Below, one piece after another: positions 34,832 to 46,585 of a stretch of 64,000 nucleotides of DNA (positions are counted from its first letter, which is position 1; each line of letters begins with the position of its first letter). The position numbers were made by a program, and so were the translations under genes. Source of the DNA: Gliomastix tumulicola (taxonomy: Eukaryota; Ascomycota; Sordariomycetes; Hypocreales; Bionectriaceae); contig BCHX01000001.1 in assembly GCA_001599755.1 (NCBI GenBank), positions 4,216,001-4,280,000 on the forward strand, given 5' to 3'. The notes under the pieces were generated by a model. It saw only the letters and a list, made by a program, of their open reading frames with translations. It made no database searches and was not told the DNA's origin.

Positions 34832-35467
34832 CAATAAAAAAGGGAAAGGAAAGGATCACTTATATTAAAAGAGGCGTCGGTTTTTGTGTGTGTTTTTTTT
34901 TTTCTTTTCATTTTTTTTTTAAAAAAAAGGAGTTGTTATGATATATTATTAGCTTAGCTACCACTTTTAGCTACCATAGCCGGAATGACAGCGTTACGTT
35001 TTCAAGACCCATCACACACATCATATCCTGATCGACTGTGACTCATGTGACTGACTAGTCGCAGGAGTAAAACTCGCACATACGCCAAGATGGAGAAGAT
35101 AGTTCTGAGTGAAAATAGTCCCCTGTGAAGTTGATACGCATTTGTCTCCTATAGAGAGAGCCCTGTGGGCAAGCTAAAAAAAAAAAAAGTCCCCTTCATC
35201 CATCCATCCATCCAACCGGCAAATCTCAAAAACCTATGATACAAATAGAAAAGAAGAAGAAGACTAAGACGGCTATGCCAAATTGGTATCATCAAATCTC
35301 TGCCCGGGCCTTCACTCCTCACTCTCAACCCGTGATGATATCCCATGCCTAAGTATCTCATCGTTGAACCAAGTCCGTACTCCCCCCTCCCCCTTTCCCA
35401 AAACAACCAAGTGTTTTTTCTTTTATCCTGTACGAGCTGTCCAAATATTCTTACATGTTCTCCTGGC
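34832..35467. other. Convergent 3' region with homopolymer tracts
   Basis: Tail-to-tail space between the RGG-protein gene (+) and AOS1 (-). It carries long T and A runs (about 34893-34930), an A12 run near 35176-35188 and a short CATC repeat at about 35197-35213. No gene is seen. Confidence 0.55.
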
Positions 35468-37268
35468 CTAGGATCCTGAAGGGTTGGCCGTTGACTCTGC
35501 ATTTTGAGGCTGAGCTGGTGCTGCGTTGGAGACGCTGGGCGGCTGCTGTTGTTGTTGCTGCTGCTGCTGGTCACCGTTACTTCCTGCATTCTGGTTCTGG
35601 TTGTCGGCGGCGGGTGCGACATCCTGGGGCAGCCCCGTGCCGTTGGATATCTGGCCGGGGATGCTGCCATCAAGGGCTATCTGTCCGGGCATCATCATCG
35701 GGAACCCAGCGTCGGGCATGGGAGGAAGCCCGGCCATGGCGGCAGCCGTCGCAGGGTCGAAGCCCATACCGTCCATACCGTCCATGCCGGGCACGCCCAT
35801 CATGATGTCGTTTCCGGCACCGGCGCCGTTGCCCATCATGGGATCGTTGCCGCCGAGCGTCAGCTGGAGCAGGCCCAGCGTGCCCTCGGGGTGCAGAGGG
35901 TACATCAGCGCCTCCATGCTCGTGCCGTCGAAGATGACCATGTTCTGGATCGGCTGCTCCTTCTGACCCAGGACGTTGATGACGTCCTGCGCCAGCTGGC
36001 CACCGAGGATGGCGGCCACGGGGCTGAGCTCGCTCCCGACGTTCTGGAGGAAGCTGCGCAGGAACTCGGAGCTGAGGGTCTCGCTGGGGAGGTTGAGGGC
36101 CTTGTGCTTGAGCGTGGCCATCTGGGTGAAGGTCTTGAGATCCTCCCGGCTGCCGGGGATGCGGCCGCCCTTGACCTGCATGAACTCCCACAGGGCGCGG
36201 AGGCAGCTCAGCGCCGGGGTGACGGAGCGCAGGCGGCGCTTGGAGCTCGCGTACTCGGCGGGCAGGACGGCCATGTCGCTGGCGAGGAACCACGTCGAGT
36301 ACGACTCGCGCTTGGTGACGGACTCGACGTTGCGCGTGCCCTCCTTGCGCGTCTTGACGTCGACGACGACGCGGGTGCGCGTCTCCTGCCTTCCGACCTG
36401 GGCGGAGACGTTGCCGACGTCGCGCTCGATGACGTACTCGTGCTCGATGAGGTCGCTGAAGATGAAGCCGTACATGCCGTGCATGCTGGCGGCGTAGAAC
36501 TTGCGGCCGTTGAGGCGCGTGGCCGTGTTGACGAGGTTGAGCGTGTCGGTGTCGAGGTCCGTCGCGATGACGATGTCGAACGAGCCGAAGTAGCTGGGAC
36601 CCTTGGACTTGACGCCCTGCAGGTCGGCGTGCACGCGAGCACGGGGGTTGAGCTTCTGCGCGGCAGGGAGGGCCACCTGGGCGCGCTTCTGCCCGACGAT
36701 GCTCGCCTCTTCCTCGGCGGAGAGGAAGAACTGCGCGCCCAAGTCCGACTCGGCAACGACACCGTCGTCGAGGAAGGTCAGGGAGCCGACGCCTGCCAGG
36801 ATGAGGTTCTTTGCGATCTCAGTGCCGAGCGCTTTGACTGTGATGAGTAGGATGTTGGCGCTTTGGATTCTGGCCTGCGCGGCCATGCCCCAGAGGCGGA
36901 TCTGCCGGTCATAGAGCGCGATGTCATCTGCTGCTTGTCAGTCGATAGGGTCCGATGAGGTTCGCTCTCTCGATGGTGACGCCCTCACCTGCACTGATTC
37001 CAGGGGGCTGGATGTCCGGGGCGACGGCGCCGTTTGGCAGCAGCATGGGCATCATGGGATTCTGCAGCGGGAGACCGCCCGTGGAGGGATCCACGACTGA
37101 GTTCGGATCCGGGAACATCGCAGGCATCACAGGCATCACAGACATGGCGTCCACGCCCATGAAGTTATTGCTAGGGTCAGGAAGATCCTGGGGCAAAGTT
37201 GTCAACCCGTCATGCGGAAGCTGTTGCTGTTGCTGCTGCTGCTGCTGGTTCGAAGACTGGTCCGCCAT
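35468..37268 (-). CDS. AOS1: SUMO-activating enzyme E1 subunit AOS1
   Basis: Two exons, 37268-36989 and 36927-35468, give 579 residues. AOS1 pairs with UBA2 to adenylate and activate SUMO. The folded part (about 94-451) starts DDIALYDRQIRLWGMAAQAR and continues with the nucleotide-binding segment LLITVKALGTEIAKNL and LTFLDDGVV, followed by SDLGAQFFL. It ends with the family-typical AAILGGQLAQDVINVLG and NMVIFDG. As expected, the catalytic Cys domain of UBA2 is absent. Odd features are a 93-residue N-terminal extension (poly-Q near residues 7-15, then Met/Pro-rich) and a 128-residue C-terminal Met/Gly- and Gln-rich tail; AOS1 usually consists of little more than the folded part. The 61-nt intron (GTGAGG to GCAGCAG) falls exactly at the start of the fold. 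The first in-frame ATG was used. Confidence 0.93.
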
Positions 37269-39138
37269 GGTGAGGTGTCGCGGGTTGATTCGCTGAGCAG
37301 AGAAAGGAAGATTCGATATCGACAGCAAAAAAACGAGATGAGGTTTCCAGGTGAGAGAGTGTGGATCTCGGTGAGAAGCGCTTGAGCGAGGATGGAAGAA
37401 GGATGAGTGAGGCTACCGACGAGCCCGCCCGCGGGACCTCAGCACGGAGAAGGAGCGTGTCACCCGAGGTGAAGGATGCACTGCGCAAAGAGGGGATGAT
37501 GTCTGATCGGTGAGCAAGGTGAGCCCGAGACGACTCAAGGAAAACGTTGAGCTGGAGGATGCTTTGTTTTGTTTCGTGCACTCCTGCGAATCTGAGGCGT
37601 TGACGATGCTGAGCGATGATTCCATCGGCTAGCCGAATGGGGAATTAGCGCCTCGGTTGGCACCTCTTGTCACTGGCCAGCCAATGAGCTCGGGAGGATC
37701 GCGGGTACGTACCTGCCCTAGGGCGCTGCGGGCACTTCTCCCCATATTTTTATTCCATTAGACCTCTCTCTGACCTCACGAATCACTCAACAGCCGGAAT
37801 ATCTGACTGCCTAGCCCTGCAAGATAGACCAGTAAATTCCTCGCCTTGATCAGTGTCGCATTGGTTAATGCATGCGGGATGAATAAAGATGGGGAAACCT
37901 GTACCTCTTCGGTCCTCTGGCTGCAGCACAAGCGCCGGCCTTGGGATGCGCAACGTGGTCGGTTTCTGGCACGCACATGGTGGAAGAAAAACTTGAGTCA
38001 CATACACACCCAAATTGTATGGTCCCATAACTCCAGTATTTATTCGGCCGCGTGGCACCGTACGGAGGGTCCCTTGCACGTTCTGTTCTAGGTACCTATC
38101 CCACTGGGGGCTTGAGCTGCAAGTCTCGCCATGTCTTTGGGTCTTCGCCCGCAACACTGTGTAATCGATTAATCACGTTTTGAGCTTTTATCTCATCAGC
38201 TTATACGGGTGCGTGGATCGTGCCAGGCAGTCCGGCGTATCTGGAACCTCAGGCTGGATCCCCACCAGGATACATACATATTACAGGTCATCTGCTCATC
38301 GGGCAGTGGAGTTCAGTAGGCTCTGAAGGAAGCCGTCCCGCCCAAGCATATGGCCTGGACAAGGTCAAGCGGTCGAGAGAGATAGAGAGCCGCTTGTGGG
38401 CGAGGCGACTGATTCATCTGATTCATCAGGTCGCCACCAGGGTCGTCGTAGTCAAAAAGGGTCTGTGAACGGCCGACTGTTGGTCCAGCTGCAAGACCAG
38501 TCCCTTGCGTGGTAAGAGTTGGGTAAGACATGTTATTACATACAGTGCCCGCCTTGGGGGATAGGACCCTGCCAATCTGCCTATAGGTATCCGTGATAGG
38601 CACTAAAAATGCACCCGAACTAGGGAGGTGCACTAACAGACTAGGGGCTTCCAGCGGTGTCCACCGCTTCCAACCCCGCTGTAGGGCCCTGTGCGATTCC
38701 CTCAGTCCGCTACGGTGTACGCCATAGGTAGGCACTACGGTAGCGCCTTCTACAGCATGCCCTTGGAAAACCAACTGGTTGCCCCCCCAAGGCAAAGTAA
38801 CTTTGAGCAAGCCCTCACCTCTTCCCCTCCCTTCCATCCCGAGCATCATCATCACCAGCTCCCAACAATCACGAGAGTGCGCCCATGCTTCACCCCGAGT
38901 ATTCGTGTTTCTGCGAGATTGAAACACGAAGCTGGATTCCTCCATCGCAGCCGCCTGTCGGTGCCTCCCACAGAGCATTGCTACTTGACCGATTCGTTCC
39001 ATCCCACGCCCCGACCGCACCAGCCGCTACACATCTTCACAGATAGATCTCCTGGGGTTGTCTCTCCCAGCCTTTGAGGGCTGTCCCAACCCCCCAACCC
39101 CCCAACGACCACACTCGCCTTTCTATCATCCGACTGTC
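37269..39138. promoter_or_regulatory. 1.9 kb divergent region, AOS1 / DOC-like gene
   Basis: Shared upstream DNA. The open frame at 38313-39020 on the minus strand has no domain. The palindrome-like element CTAGGTACCTA lies at about 38086-38096 and GTACGTACCT at 37705-37714. No further gene is supported. Confidence 0.5.
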
Positions 39139-40776
39139 ATGGCCTCACGATCCGGCTCAACTGCTCGCCGGCAGCGCTCCCGCGAACCCAGCGACGACTT
39201 CCCGGCCCTTCCCGTCTCCCGGATGCCCTCGCTGAGAGCACTCGCCGGGCGAGAACGTGACCCTATGATGAATCCGGGTCCGTCCAGGCCACTGACACGG
39301 GGCTGGACTACTGTCGGTGCCTCTCGCAGAGCCGCTGAGCGTGCTGAACGCATTCGAAACCTCGACGCCGAAATTGAGGCCCGACAGTTAAGGGATACTG
39401 AGGCTGTTGGCGAGCTCCGCCGAGCGCTGGATCGTAACGGCTGGGACCCCAGAGCCTTCAGCCGCCCATCCGCAGAGACTGGCCTCCCGAATATCGAAGA
39501 GCTGGACCGTTCTCTCGACGAGACGAACGCGCACATCAGGCTCCTGCTCGAGATGACCAGCACGTCCATCCCATCTATGGTCGCGCCCTCGACCAGCTCC
39601 TTCTCCTCCCAGAGGTCGCCCGACTACATGGATGATCACCGCCGGAACAAACGCCGCAGGCTAGACTCGGAGCGTCGCGTCGCCAACCACAAGCCGTTGC
39701 GCTATGGCAACTTCGGCCAGGTGGAGCCGGGGAGGTTACGGATGGAGATTGTCAGCTGTGACGGAGGCATGTTCTCGAATGAGTCATCGTACGCCGCGGA
39801 GAACATCCTGAAGGACGACAGCAGCGTTTACTGTACCAAGGGCAACCGGTGCAATATCGTGCTTGGCCACTGGGGTGACACCCCCTTCACGCTGGAGGAG
39901 CTCATCATACAGGGTCCTACGTCGGCGAACTACTCTCACCCGTAGGTCTCACACAAACCCTACCTGGCGGCTCGCCACACCACATGTCACAGCTACGCAG
40001 CTAACATTTGATGCTGTAGGATACGAGAGGGTATGGTATTCGTTGCCATGGACCACGATGACGTACTGAAGCGCACGGCCCAGTACCAGATCCAATATGC
40101 GTCGAACAACCCACCAGGAACAGATGAACATACACTGCCGAGCTCAAGCAACATACGAGAAGTTCTCTCCATCCGACATCACAGCGACGGTAGCACGAGC
40201 GCACGGACAGGACGAGCATACTTTCGAAACGACGACGACGAGTATCGGATTGCACAGATGCCCAGGGAGTTTACCACCACCCTGCCCCATGTGGGTGTGA
40301 CGACCGAGTGCAGTTTGGCGCACGACCAGGACGGAGGGGAGAACCGCCGCCCGGCTCGGCGAACACCCAATCTGATCGGATCCCTCCCCTTCGAGGACCG
40401 TGAATCCGACGAGGAAGGCTCGTATACCACCCATGAATTTGACATGGACGGGCTCCTGGGCAACCTGCCCCGCGGCCTGTCGCAGGAGCAGCTGAGCGGC
40501 ATGACGCTGAGCGAGGCATGGGAGGCCAGCGCCAGCGCCACGCAGGAGGCCGTCCGCGCGGTGGGCGGCGAGATGCTGGCGCCGCACGCACGCTTTCTCA
40601 TCGAGAAGAAGAACAGCAAGTGCAGCATCCGCTTCGACCCGCCGGTGACCGGGCGGTTCATCCTCCTCAAGATGTGGAATTCGCACCACGATCCCAAGAG
40701 CAACATCGACATCCAGACCGTCATTACCAGGGGCTTCTCGGGTCCTCGCTACTTCCCCCGCGTCACTCTATCGTGA
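39139..40776 (+). CDS. Conserved fungal protein with possible DOC/discoidin-like domain
   Basis: Two exons, 39139-39941 and 40020-40776, give 519 residues. The N-terminal 180 residues are charged with a helical, possibly coiled segment (AAERAERIRNLDAEIEAR) and a basic RRNKRRR patch that may be a nuclear signal. The segment from about 195 (GRLRMEIVSCDGGMFSNESS) through CNIVLGHWGDTPFTLEELII, interrupted by a long acidic loop, ends in IRFDPPVTGRFILLKMWN and GPRYFP. Beta-strand phrasing such as CSIRFDPPVTGRFILLKM resembles the ligand-binding strands of APC10/DOC or discoidin (jelly-roll) folds; this is inference from pattern, not a search. The 78-nt intron has GTAGGT and CTGTAG borders. Function unknown. 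Confidence 0.82.
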
Positions 40777-42329
40777 GGGAAGAACCCGGTGTGGTTTGTC
40801 ATGCACTTGTAGTTACGCCTAGTTCTGACGGGGTCAAAGTCCCACGACGACGATTTTGTTTCCCCCTCGGAGGTGTCACGGTCACGGCGCTAGGATGATA
40901 CGGATTATGACGGCTCTTGCCGTCCTTCAACTCGGGAAATTGTTTCGGAATTCGGTATGAGGGAACCTCAAGGAAGGTTCTTCTCATCTCACCATCCCGG
41001 CTTTCTTTGGCTCTGCTGTCTTGTGACATGCTTCCGGTTTTTCTTTCATTTAGAGGCGTTTGGGGTTCTGGGACGGTCGGCACGACGTTTGGAAGGAAGG
41101 AATGAGTACCTAAGGCATTGATTTGGTCCCTACTGAGGGTTTTTTTGACACGGCAGATAAGGTACGGCAGGGAACAGGTAGCACATTTCATGACTTGTAC
41201 TTCGACGAAGGGATAACCTTGCCCTGCTCCTGCATAGTATTGGTGGTTGACAGATGATGGGTGATGGATGATGAATGTCAAGACAGTGGATCTGTGTGTT
41301 ACCAACGATACGGGTCTTTTGACACTGAGGCACATGTACGCCGTCTGTGCTCGCACATGGGCCTGACCTTGATGGCCTGCAGCCGGGATATCCGTGAGCG
41401 GACTGGCGAGAGAGCTGCTGCTGTGCTTACCTTGCATTTGAGATCTTATCTTGATTGAGTTTGTGCGAGGAGGTGCACCCGACGTGATGGGTGAGATGCG
41501 GATCTTGAGTTCCATGATATGGTGTACAGGGTAGCTGGGAGCGCACAATCTGCGATGCAAAACCCGGGCTGACAGAAAAGTTGGTCTGGTAAGAGTGTGA
41601 ATTTGTGGAGGCCACTTTTATGTCGACGACGAGCAGGGAGGGACCTGTCACAACGCCACCACTGATGATCTTCCCTGTCAGTGCAGTGGTTCCAGTGGGT
41701 TGCCGTGCGAAGCAATATGATAGGACAGCAGCAGGCACCACCGAACGAGTACGACCGACGTACGACGTCCTGCCACCTGTCACACATACAGCAACACGCA
41801 CTCAGATCCAATGGATTTTTTTTTCTCGGCATCCCAGAGCTGAGCTGCCATCGTGTAGCCCGAACGAGAGTGGGATTGGTCTGGACTGTGGCTCACATTG
41901 GGAGGTTTCCCGATGACTGGGTCGAGCCCTGGAGCCCTTGAGCCCAGGCCCCCCTTCCCTCCTCCTTACTGGTCTCCCTTACCGTTTTCTCTCCGTTTGG
42001 GGAGTGTGGGACTGAGACACGGCATTCCTCGGCTCGAGGTTGGCATTCTTCAGTGGTGTGGTTATTGAGTCTGCATGCCGGATTTGAAACGTTTAGTGCC
42101 GACTTGTCAGGCCAGTTCCGCCCACCTTGAGGGGCTGCATTGTGAAAATCCGCGGTCTTCGTCTGTCGTTCACACTTCTACCGTCTCGACGTTTGAGACT
42201 GAAGACGGGACGGGAGATTCGACGACCCGGCCTTCCGGTCCTCTGCTCTCTTGACCTGTGAGTCCTTCCAGCCGTTCTCGACTGACGACGTCCTTGTCTT
42301 ACCTATGCTTCATTGCTCTTAGGTGCATC
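40777..42329. promoter_or_regulatory. 1.55 kb tandem intergenic region
   Basis: Between the DOC-like gene and the F-box-like gene, both on the plus strand. Short frames on both strands have no domain. The last part (about 42258-42322) looks like a 5' UTR intron, listed separately. Confidence 0.5.
42258..42322 (+). other. Likely 5' UTR intron of the F-box-like gene
   Basis: A GTGAGT donor at 42258, a CTGAC branch sequence near 42290 and a TCTTAG acceptor at 42317-42322 define a 65-nt intron that ends seven bases before the ATG at 42330. All three signals match fungal consensus. Confidence 0.6.
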
Positions 42330-44151
42330 ATGTCGAGCCCGGTCATTCCGTGGGACACAACGATATACTGTCTCTCCCCGCGGTGTGCTTTGTGCAACAT
42401 CAAGTTGATTGAGGGTGATAGCATCGTGACCAGTACGCTAGCACCCACTTCTCTAGGCTAAACTCACAGACATCTAACGCAATGTTAAGATTATGAAGAG
42501 CTCACGCCTGTTGTATACAGCCTTCATGCCACAGTGCAGTCCGCTGATGTCCAGTATAGCCCCTGCAGGGGTTTCTGCAGCCATCCGGATGGCCTGACTC
42601 TCGCCAGTCACCGTGGCTGCGTCGATCTCCTCTCACCAGTGACACCGGGCCAAGTGATTCCCATTGCGAAATGGGCGTTTGAGCCTGACTTTCCCGGAGA
42701 GCGCGAGCGGCGGTTGCAAGACTCCCTCGCCTCAAGATTGACCGTTACATTGCGACTCCCCCTAGAGGTCGGGATTGAGATAGCACAATACCTGATTCCT
42801 CAGTATGCTGTTATCGCTCTTCGATCACTCCCGGCCCGCCAGCATGGTACTCAGGTGATTGATGTGTCAGCCCCAATTGTACTCGGCCGCGTGCCCTACG
42901 AAGGCAGATCTTATATCAGCCATGCTGCAAACAGCCGTCACCAGAAAGTTTGCCATGCGCCAAAAGTGGTGTACCTGTTGGAGGACGAGTGTGGCATCCT
43001 TGACCTTCGCTTGTCCGACTCAGACTTTCCGACGCCCCCAGCTCCGACCCCTGGTGCTTGGTGGAAGATCTTCCCGATACAAGATGGACACAACATGGTC
43101 AAGCTCTTGGATGATGTGCGTTCCGACTCTGATCCCAAACCTTCCTAGGCACGCGAGGCTTTACTAATAGGCTGTTCAGGGTTTTAAGGTGCGCAGCTTC
43201 GAATATCGTGGTCGTTCCACCAAGGGTCTTATGTCTTGGTCAATTCTACCGCCCTTGAAGATGATGCGATTTGTGCCTTGGTGTCACTACAAGAACGCGC
43301 CTCCCGTTCGGATGGTCCCCGTCTACTACAATGCGGCTGGCATGACAGGCATCTCAGTTCGCTGTAATCCGATACCGTCGGCAATATTTGTTCATACTGC
43401 GCAGGATGACCTGTCCTTTTACAAACTATACCACTCAGAATGCTCTGTCTGGGTCTACGTTCCCCTGAAAGACGAGTTGATAAGGACAATCTGGATGCGT
43501 CATGGTCGGAGAGCGGCCCAGGACCTCGCGCTCGCTTTCGAGACAGACAAGGGGAGGTGCATTCTGCTCGGACCGCAGGGCGCCTGGCAGCAGCACAACC
43601 TGCCCTGGATAGTCCTGGACAGACCGAACGGGAAGCCAAGCTGCTTCTTTTTTGATTACCACCGATCCAGCTCTCAGAATTTGGCGTTTGCTTCACCTAC
43701 TCCCACCACGCCGCCGGGGCGGCCCCCTGCGTTTCCCGAACCAGTATCTCCCCGCCCACCATCCCTGGCGTCGGAGGACTACTTCTGGTCGTCTGCCCCC
43801 ATGCAAGGTGTTGTCTCTGTACGCCAATGCCGTGGCATCATGTATGGCCTTGCGGTGGTGATCGGCCTGGAATTCCAATACACAGATGGGTCAGTTGCGA
43901 CGGTGGGACAGGTTCGCCGCGACCGTCTGGGGTGTGCCTCGGCTGTCTCTGCAAGCGATCAACTGTGGCTTGAGTTCCGACTCACGGAGCACAAGTTTCC
44001 ATACGTTGCGCGCTTGGAGCTGAGCAAGCCGACTCTGGAGGGCGAGGCGTGGTTTGGGGTTGCTTGGACGGACCCATTGGAATGGTGGTTTTCGACAAGG
44101 CAGTGCCAGGTATGGCAAAGCGGACGGGCTAGTCTGCGAACCAGATTCTGA
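42330..44151 (+). CDS. F-box-like conserved fungal protein, function unknown
   Basis: Three exons, 42330-42432, 42490-43115 and 43180-44151, give 566 residues; introns are 57 and 64 nt with continuous frame. The N-terminus has a CLSPRCALCNIKL cysteine motif that could bind zinc together with a later CRGFCSH. A segment LRLPLEVGIEIAQYLIPQYA (about 140-160) has the LP..V..I..YL pattern of an F-box, which recruits SCF ubiquitin ligases. The long C-terminal part (MSWSILPPLKMMRFVPWCHY, IWMRHGRRAAQDLALAFETD) is globular, with a proline-rich loop near 410. I recognise the general layout of fungal F-box-like proteins but no named gene. The F-box assignment is tentative. Confidence 0.75.
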
Positions 44152-44596
44152 TCCAATGGTAGCAACTGCTGGTATTATTCGTTTACCTCGGACCTGCTTG
44201 TATAGAGGTAACAACAGTGTTGGAATGAAACAATCTGACGAGATTGCATATCAACCATGAAACACTCCACTGATGGGTCTCAAAATGGGTCCATTAGAAA
44301 CGGCAAAGCGTGTGGACCCGCAGACGGGGACCAAACGGAGGCGCAACGGTTCCAGAGCAGGTCCATGGAAAATGGTCTCGCTCGAGCCAATCCGTCCTTC
44401 AGCTCATGTTTACATATAATCAAGGGCTGGGCCTCTCTCCACCGACTTCTTGCTTTTGACGTGTTCCTGATCCGGCCCGCTGTCGATTTTGAGTTTCGTC
44501 CTGGATCACAGTCGAACCAGAAGCTGATCACCGCCTCACACTGTCGCATGAATCCTGAATCCGGCCGCGCCCATCGTCCCCTCCCCCCTCTCCGTC
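44152..44596. other. Short tandem intergenic region
   Basis: Separates the F-box-like gene from the coiled-coil gene on the same strand. It must hold the 3' UTR of one and the promoter of the other. No distinct element is seen. Confidence 0.5.
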
Positions 44597-46189
44597 ATGC
44601 TAAGCTCCGGCACTACGACCCCCGTCAATAACAAGCATGGACCCTCCTCCCCTATCCGGCCAGAGCTCGAGCACGGACGGCCACCACCGGTCCCCGAGAA
44701 AGACTACGACACCCGCAGATTCTCGCAGCAGCAGCAGCAGCAGCAGCAGCAGACTCGTCGCCCCCCTGAGCTCTCCCTAGCAGGCTCGACCATCCCTCTT
44801 GCCGCGGGCGACGACAACGACGACGACAACAACAACAACAACTATTCCTCCTCCTCCCCTCCGGTCCCAGGCGCCGGACGCCGACGAGAGCAGCAGACCT
44901 TCTACGTCGACTCGGGCTCGCCCGTCAAGCAGCAGTCTCCCCTACGCAACTCCGTCTCCTATGATGATTATTCGGGCCCCGAGTCACCTACGTTGAGCTT
45001 CAGAGGGTCGATCGATTTCGCAAACGCCGTCATCGGACGGTCAAACATGTCGTACACGGGGGACAAGAAGAGCAGCGGTCGCGTGTCCCTTGACCGGGCA
45101 CCGGCGTGGCGGCGCGGACAGGGCGAGGAGTCGCCGCAGAGCTCGGTGCAGTCGACACCGACGCGTCAGGTCAAGTCACAGACCGTCGACCCCCAGACAC
45201 CCAAGAGCTCGTCACCGAGCGGGAGCTCTCGGTTCGCCTTCTTCTCGTCGTCAATATCGGCCCTCAGGGGCGCCGCGACGACGCCGAGCCCCGTGGCCGT
45301 GCCCGACGACGACGAGCTGATGAACCTGGACATCCACGCCGCCGTCCAGGGCAGCACGGGCGACACCTTCTCCCCGGCGGCCTACAAGAACCTGCAGATG
45401 ACGGCCGCGGGCCTGCTGCAGAAGTTCCAGACGGCGTACCAGCAGCGCACCATCGCGTACTACGAGCTCAAGGCGGAGCGCACCGCCCAGTCCGAGGAGA
45501 AGGAGGAGGCCGAGACGCGCATGCACCACCTCAAGATGCAGCTCGAGGGCATGGCGCGCCGGGCCGCCGAGCAGGAGGCCATCATGCAGTCCCTGATGGA
45601 GGAGCTGACGCAGGAGAAGCGCATGCGCATGGACGAGCAGCGGCAGCTCAAGGTGGCGTCGGTATCAGAAGGGTCGTCCGTGTCAGAGGACCTCGGCGCC
45701 GAGGAGGACCAGCAGCGGCGGAAGTGGCGACGCAGCACGGGGACGGCCAAATCAGATCTGGGCTGTGAGACGGACGACGAGAGCATAGAGGAGGCGTCCG
45801 TCTTCTCGAGATCACGGAGCCCGACCATTGCCACCATCATGACCGAGACCTCCCACGCCGAGCTGCCCATGGTTGTGCCGCAGATCAGGCAGTCAACATC
45901 CACGTCTACGCTCACGACGCCGCGGCACCCTCCCCGCTCAGGGCAGCAGCTTCAGCAGCCTCAGATGAGTGCTTTCCAGAAGCTGTTCAAGGGCATATCC
46001 GGCGATTCGCCCGCTCCTCCGACGACCAGCTGTCGGAACTGCGAGGGTCAGGATGCCAGCGCAGCCTGGGATACGGTACATCTCCTGCAGCACGAGAATA
46101 AAGGGCTCAAGGAGAGGGTGGGCGAGCTGGAGGTTGCTGTCGAGGGAGCTATAGATGTGGTCAATGGCGTCGCCATTAGAGAGCGATGA
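44597..46189 (+). CDS. Coiled-coil protein with poly-Gln tract, function unknown
   Basis: A single-exon frame of 530 residues from the first ATG. The first 230 residues are disordered, with a CAG-encoded Q9 run (about residues 44-52), an Asp/Asn run near 75-82 and Ser/Pro-rich stretches. A conserved-looking segment FSPAAYKNLQMTAAGLLQKF leads into a coiled coil (about 280-355) rich in Glu, Arg and Leu. A second short coil closes the protein (HENKGLKERVGELEVAVEGA), preceded by a CRNC pair. The layout fits a cytoskeletal or scaffold protein, but nothing defines a function. Confidence 0.8.
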   Translation: MLSSGTTTPVNNKHGPSSPIRPELEHGRPPPVPEKDYDTRRFSQQQQQQQQQTRRPPELSLAGSTIPLAAGDDNDDDNNNNNYSSSSPPVPGAGRRREQQTFYVDSGSPVKQQSPLRNSVSYDDYSGPESPTLSFRGSIDFANAVIGRSNMSYTGDKKSSGRVSLDRAPAWRRGQGEESPQSSVQSTPTRQVKSQTVDPQTPKSSSPSGSSRFAFFSSSISALRGAATTPSPVAVPDDDELMNLDIHAAVQGSTGDTFSPAAYKNLQMTAAGLLQKFQTAYQQRTIAYYELKAERTAQSEEKEEAETRMHHLKMQLEGMARRAAEQEAIMQSLMEELTQEKRMRMDEQRQLKVASVSEGSSVSEDLGAEEDQQRRKWRRSTGTAKSDLGCETDDESIEEASVFSRSRSPTIATIMTETSHAELPMVVPQIRQSTSTSTLTTPRHPPRSGQQLQQPQMSAFQKLFKGISGDSPAPPTTSCRNCEGQDASAAWDTVHLLQHENKGLKERVGELEVAVEGAIDVVNGVAIRER

Positions 46190-46585
46190 CCGTTGAAAGG
46201 CTCGTATTGAGCACTGCTTTGAATATGGCGTTTTTTTGGCTGGCGGGCTAGGGTTGAGGTCTAGACTTGAGTCTTAGCATTTTTATGATATCCATATGTT
46301 TGTTTGTTAGCACATCACATAGTAGAAATCTTGTTGTGAGAACCTGTGCTCCTCCCTCCGAAAGACATTGTCAGCAGCATGGTAATCCTGCATGACCTGT
46401 GCAGCTCGCTCGGGGGTCCTCTCGGTATTGCTCATGTTTCAATTGACCCAAAGGAAAGGTACGGCTCTTGGAAGCCACTCGTGTCGCCGATGCGAGGTAT
46501 ATGTACACGTAAACATTCCACCGGAGCTTCTCCCCTGACCCTCCTACACGATGCTCACTCCCAGTTCCTCCCTGTCCAGCTCCCT
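46190..46585. other. Convergent 3' region
   Basis: Tail-to-tail space between the coiled-coil gene (+) and NDUFB3 (-). Nothing beyond 3' UTR-like sequence is seen. Confidence 0.55.

Noticed and set aside
35504..36850. 448-codon plus-strand frame opposite AOS1
   Set aside because: Same GC-bias artefact. The minus strand encodes an evident SUMO E1 subunit.
42258..42329. N-terminal extension of the F-box-like protein
   Set aside because: The frame begins at a GTG that is better explained as the donor of a 65-nt 5' UTR intron. The first ATG after it is in good position.
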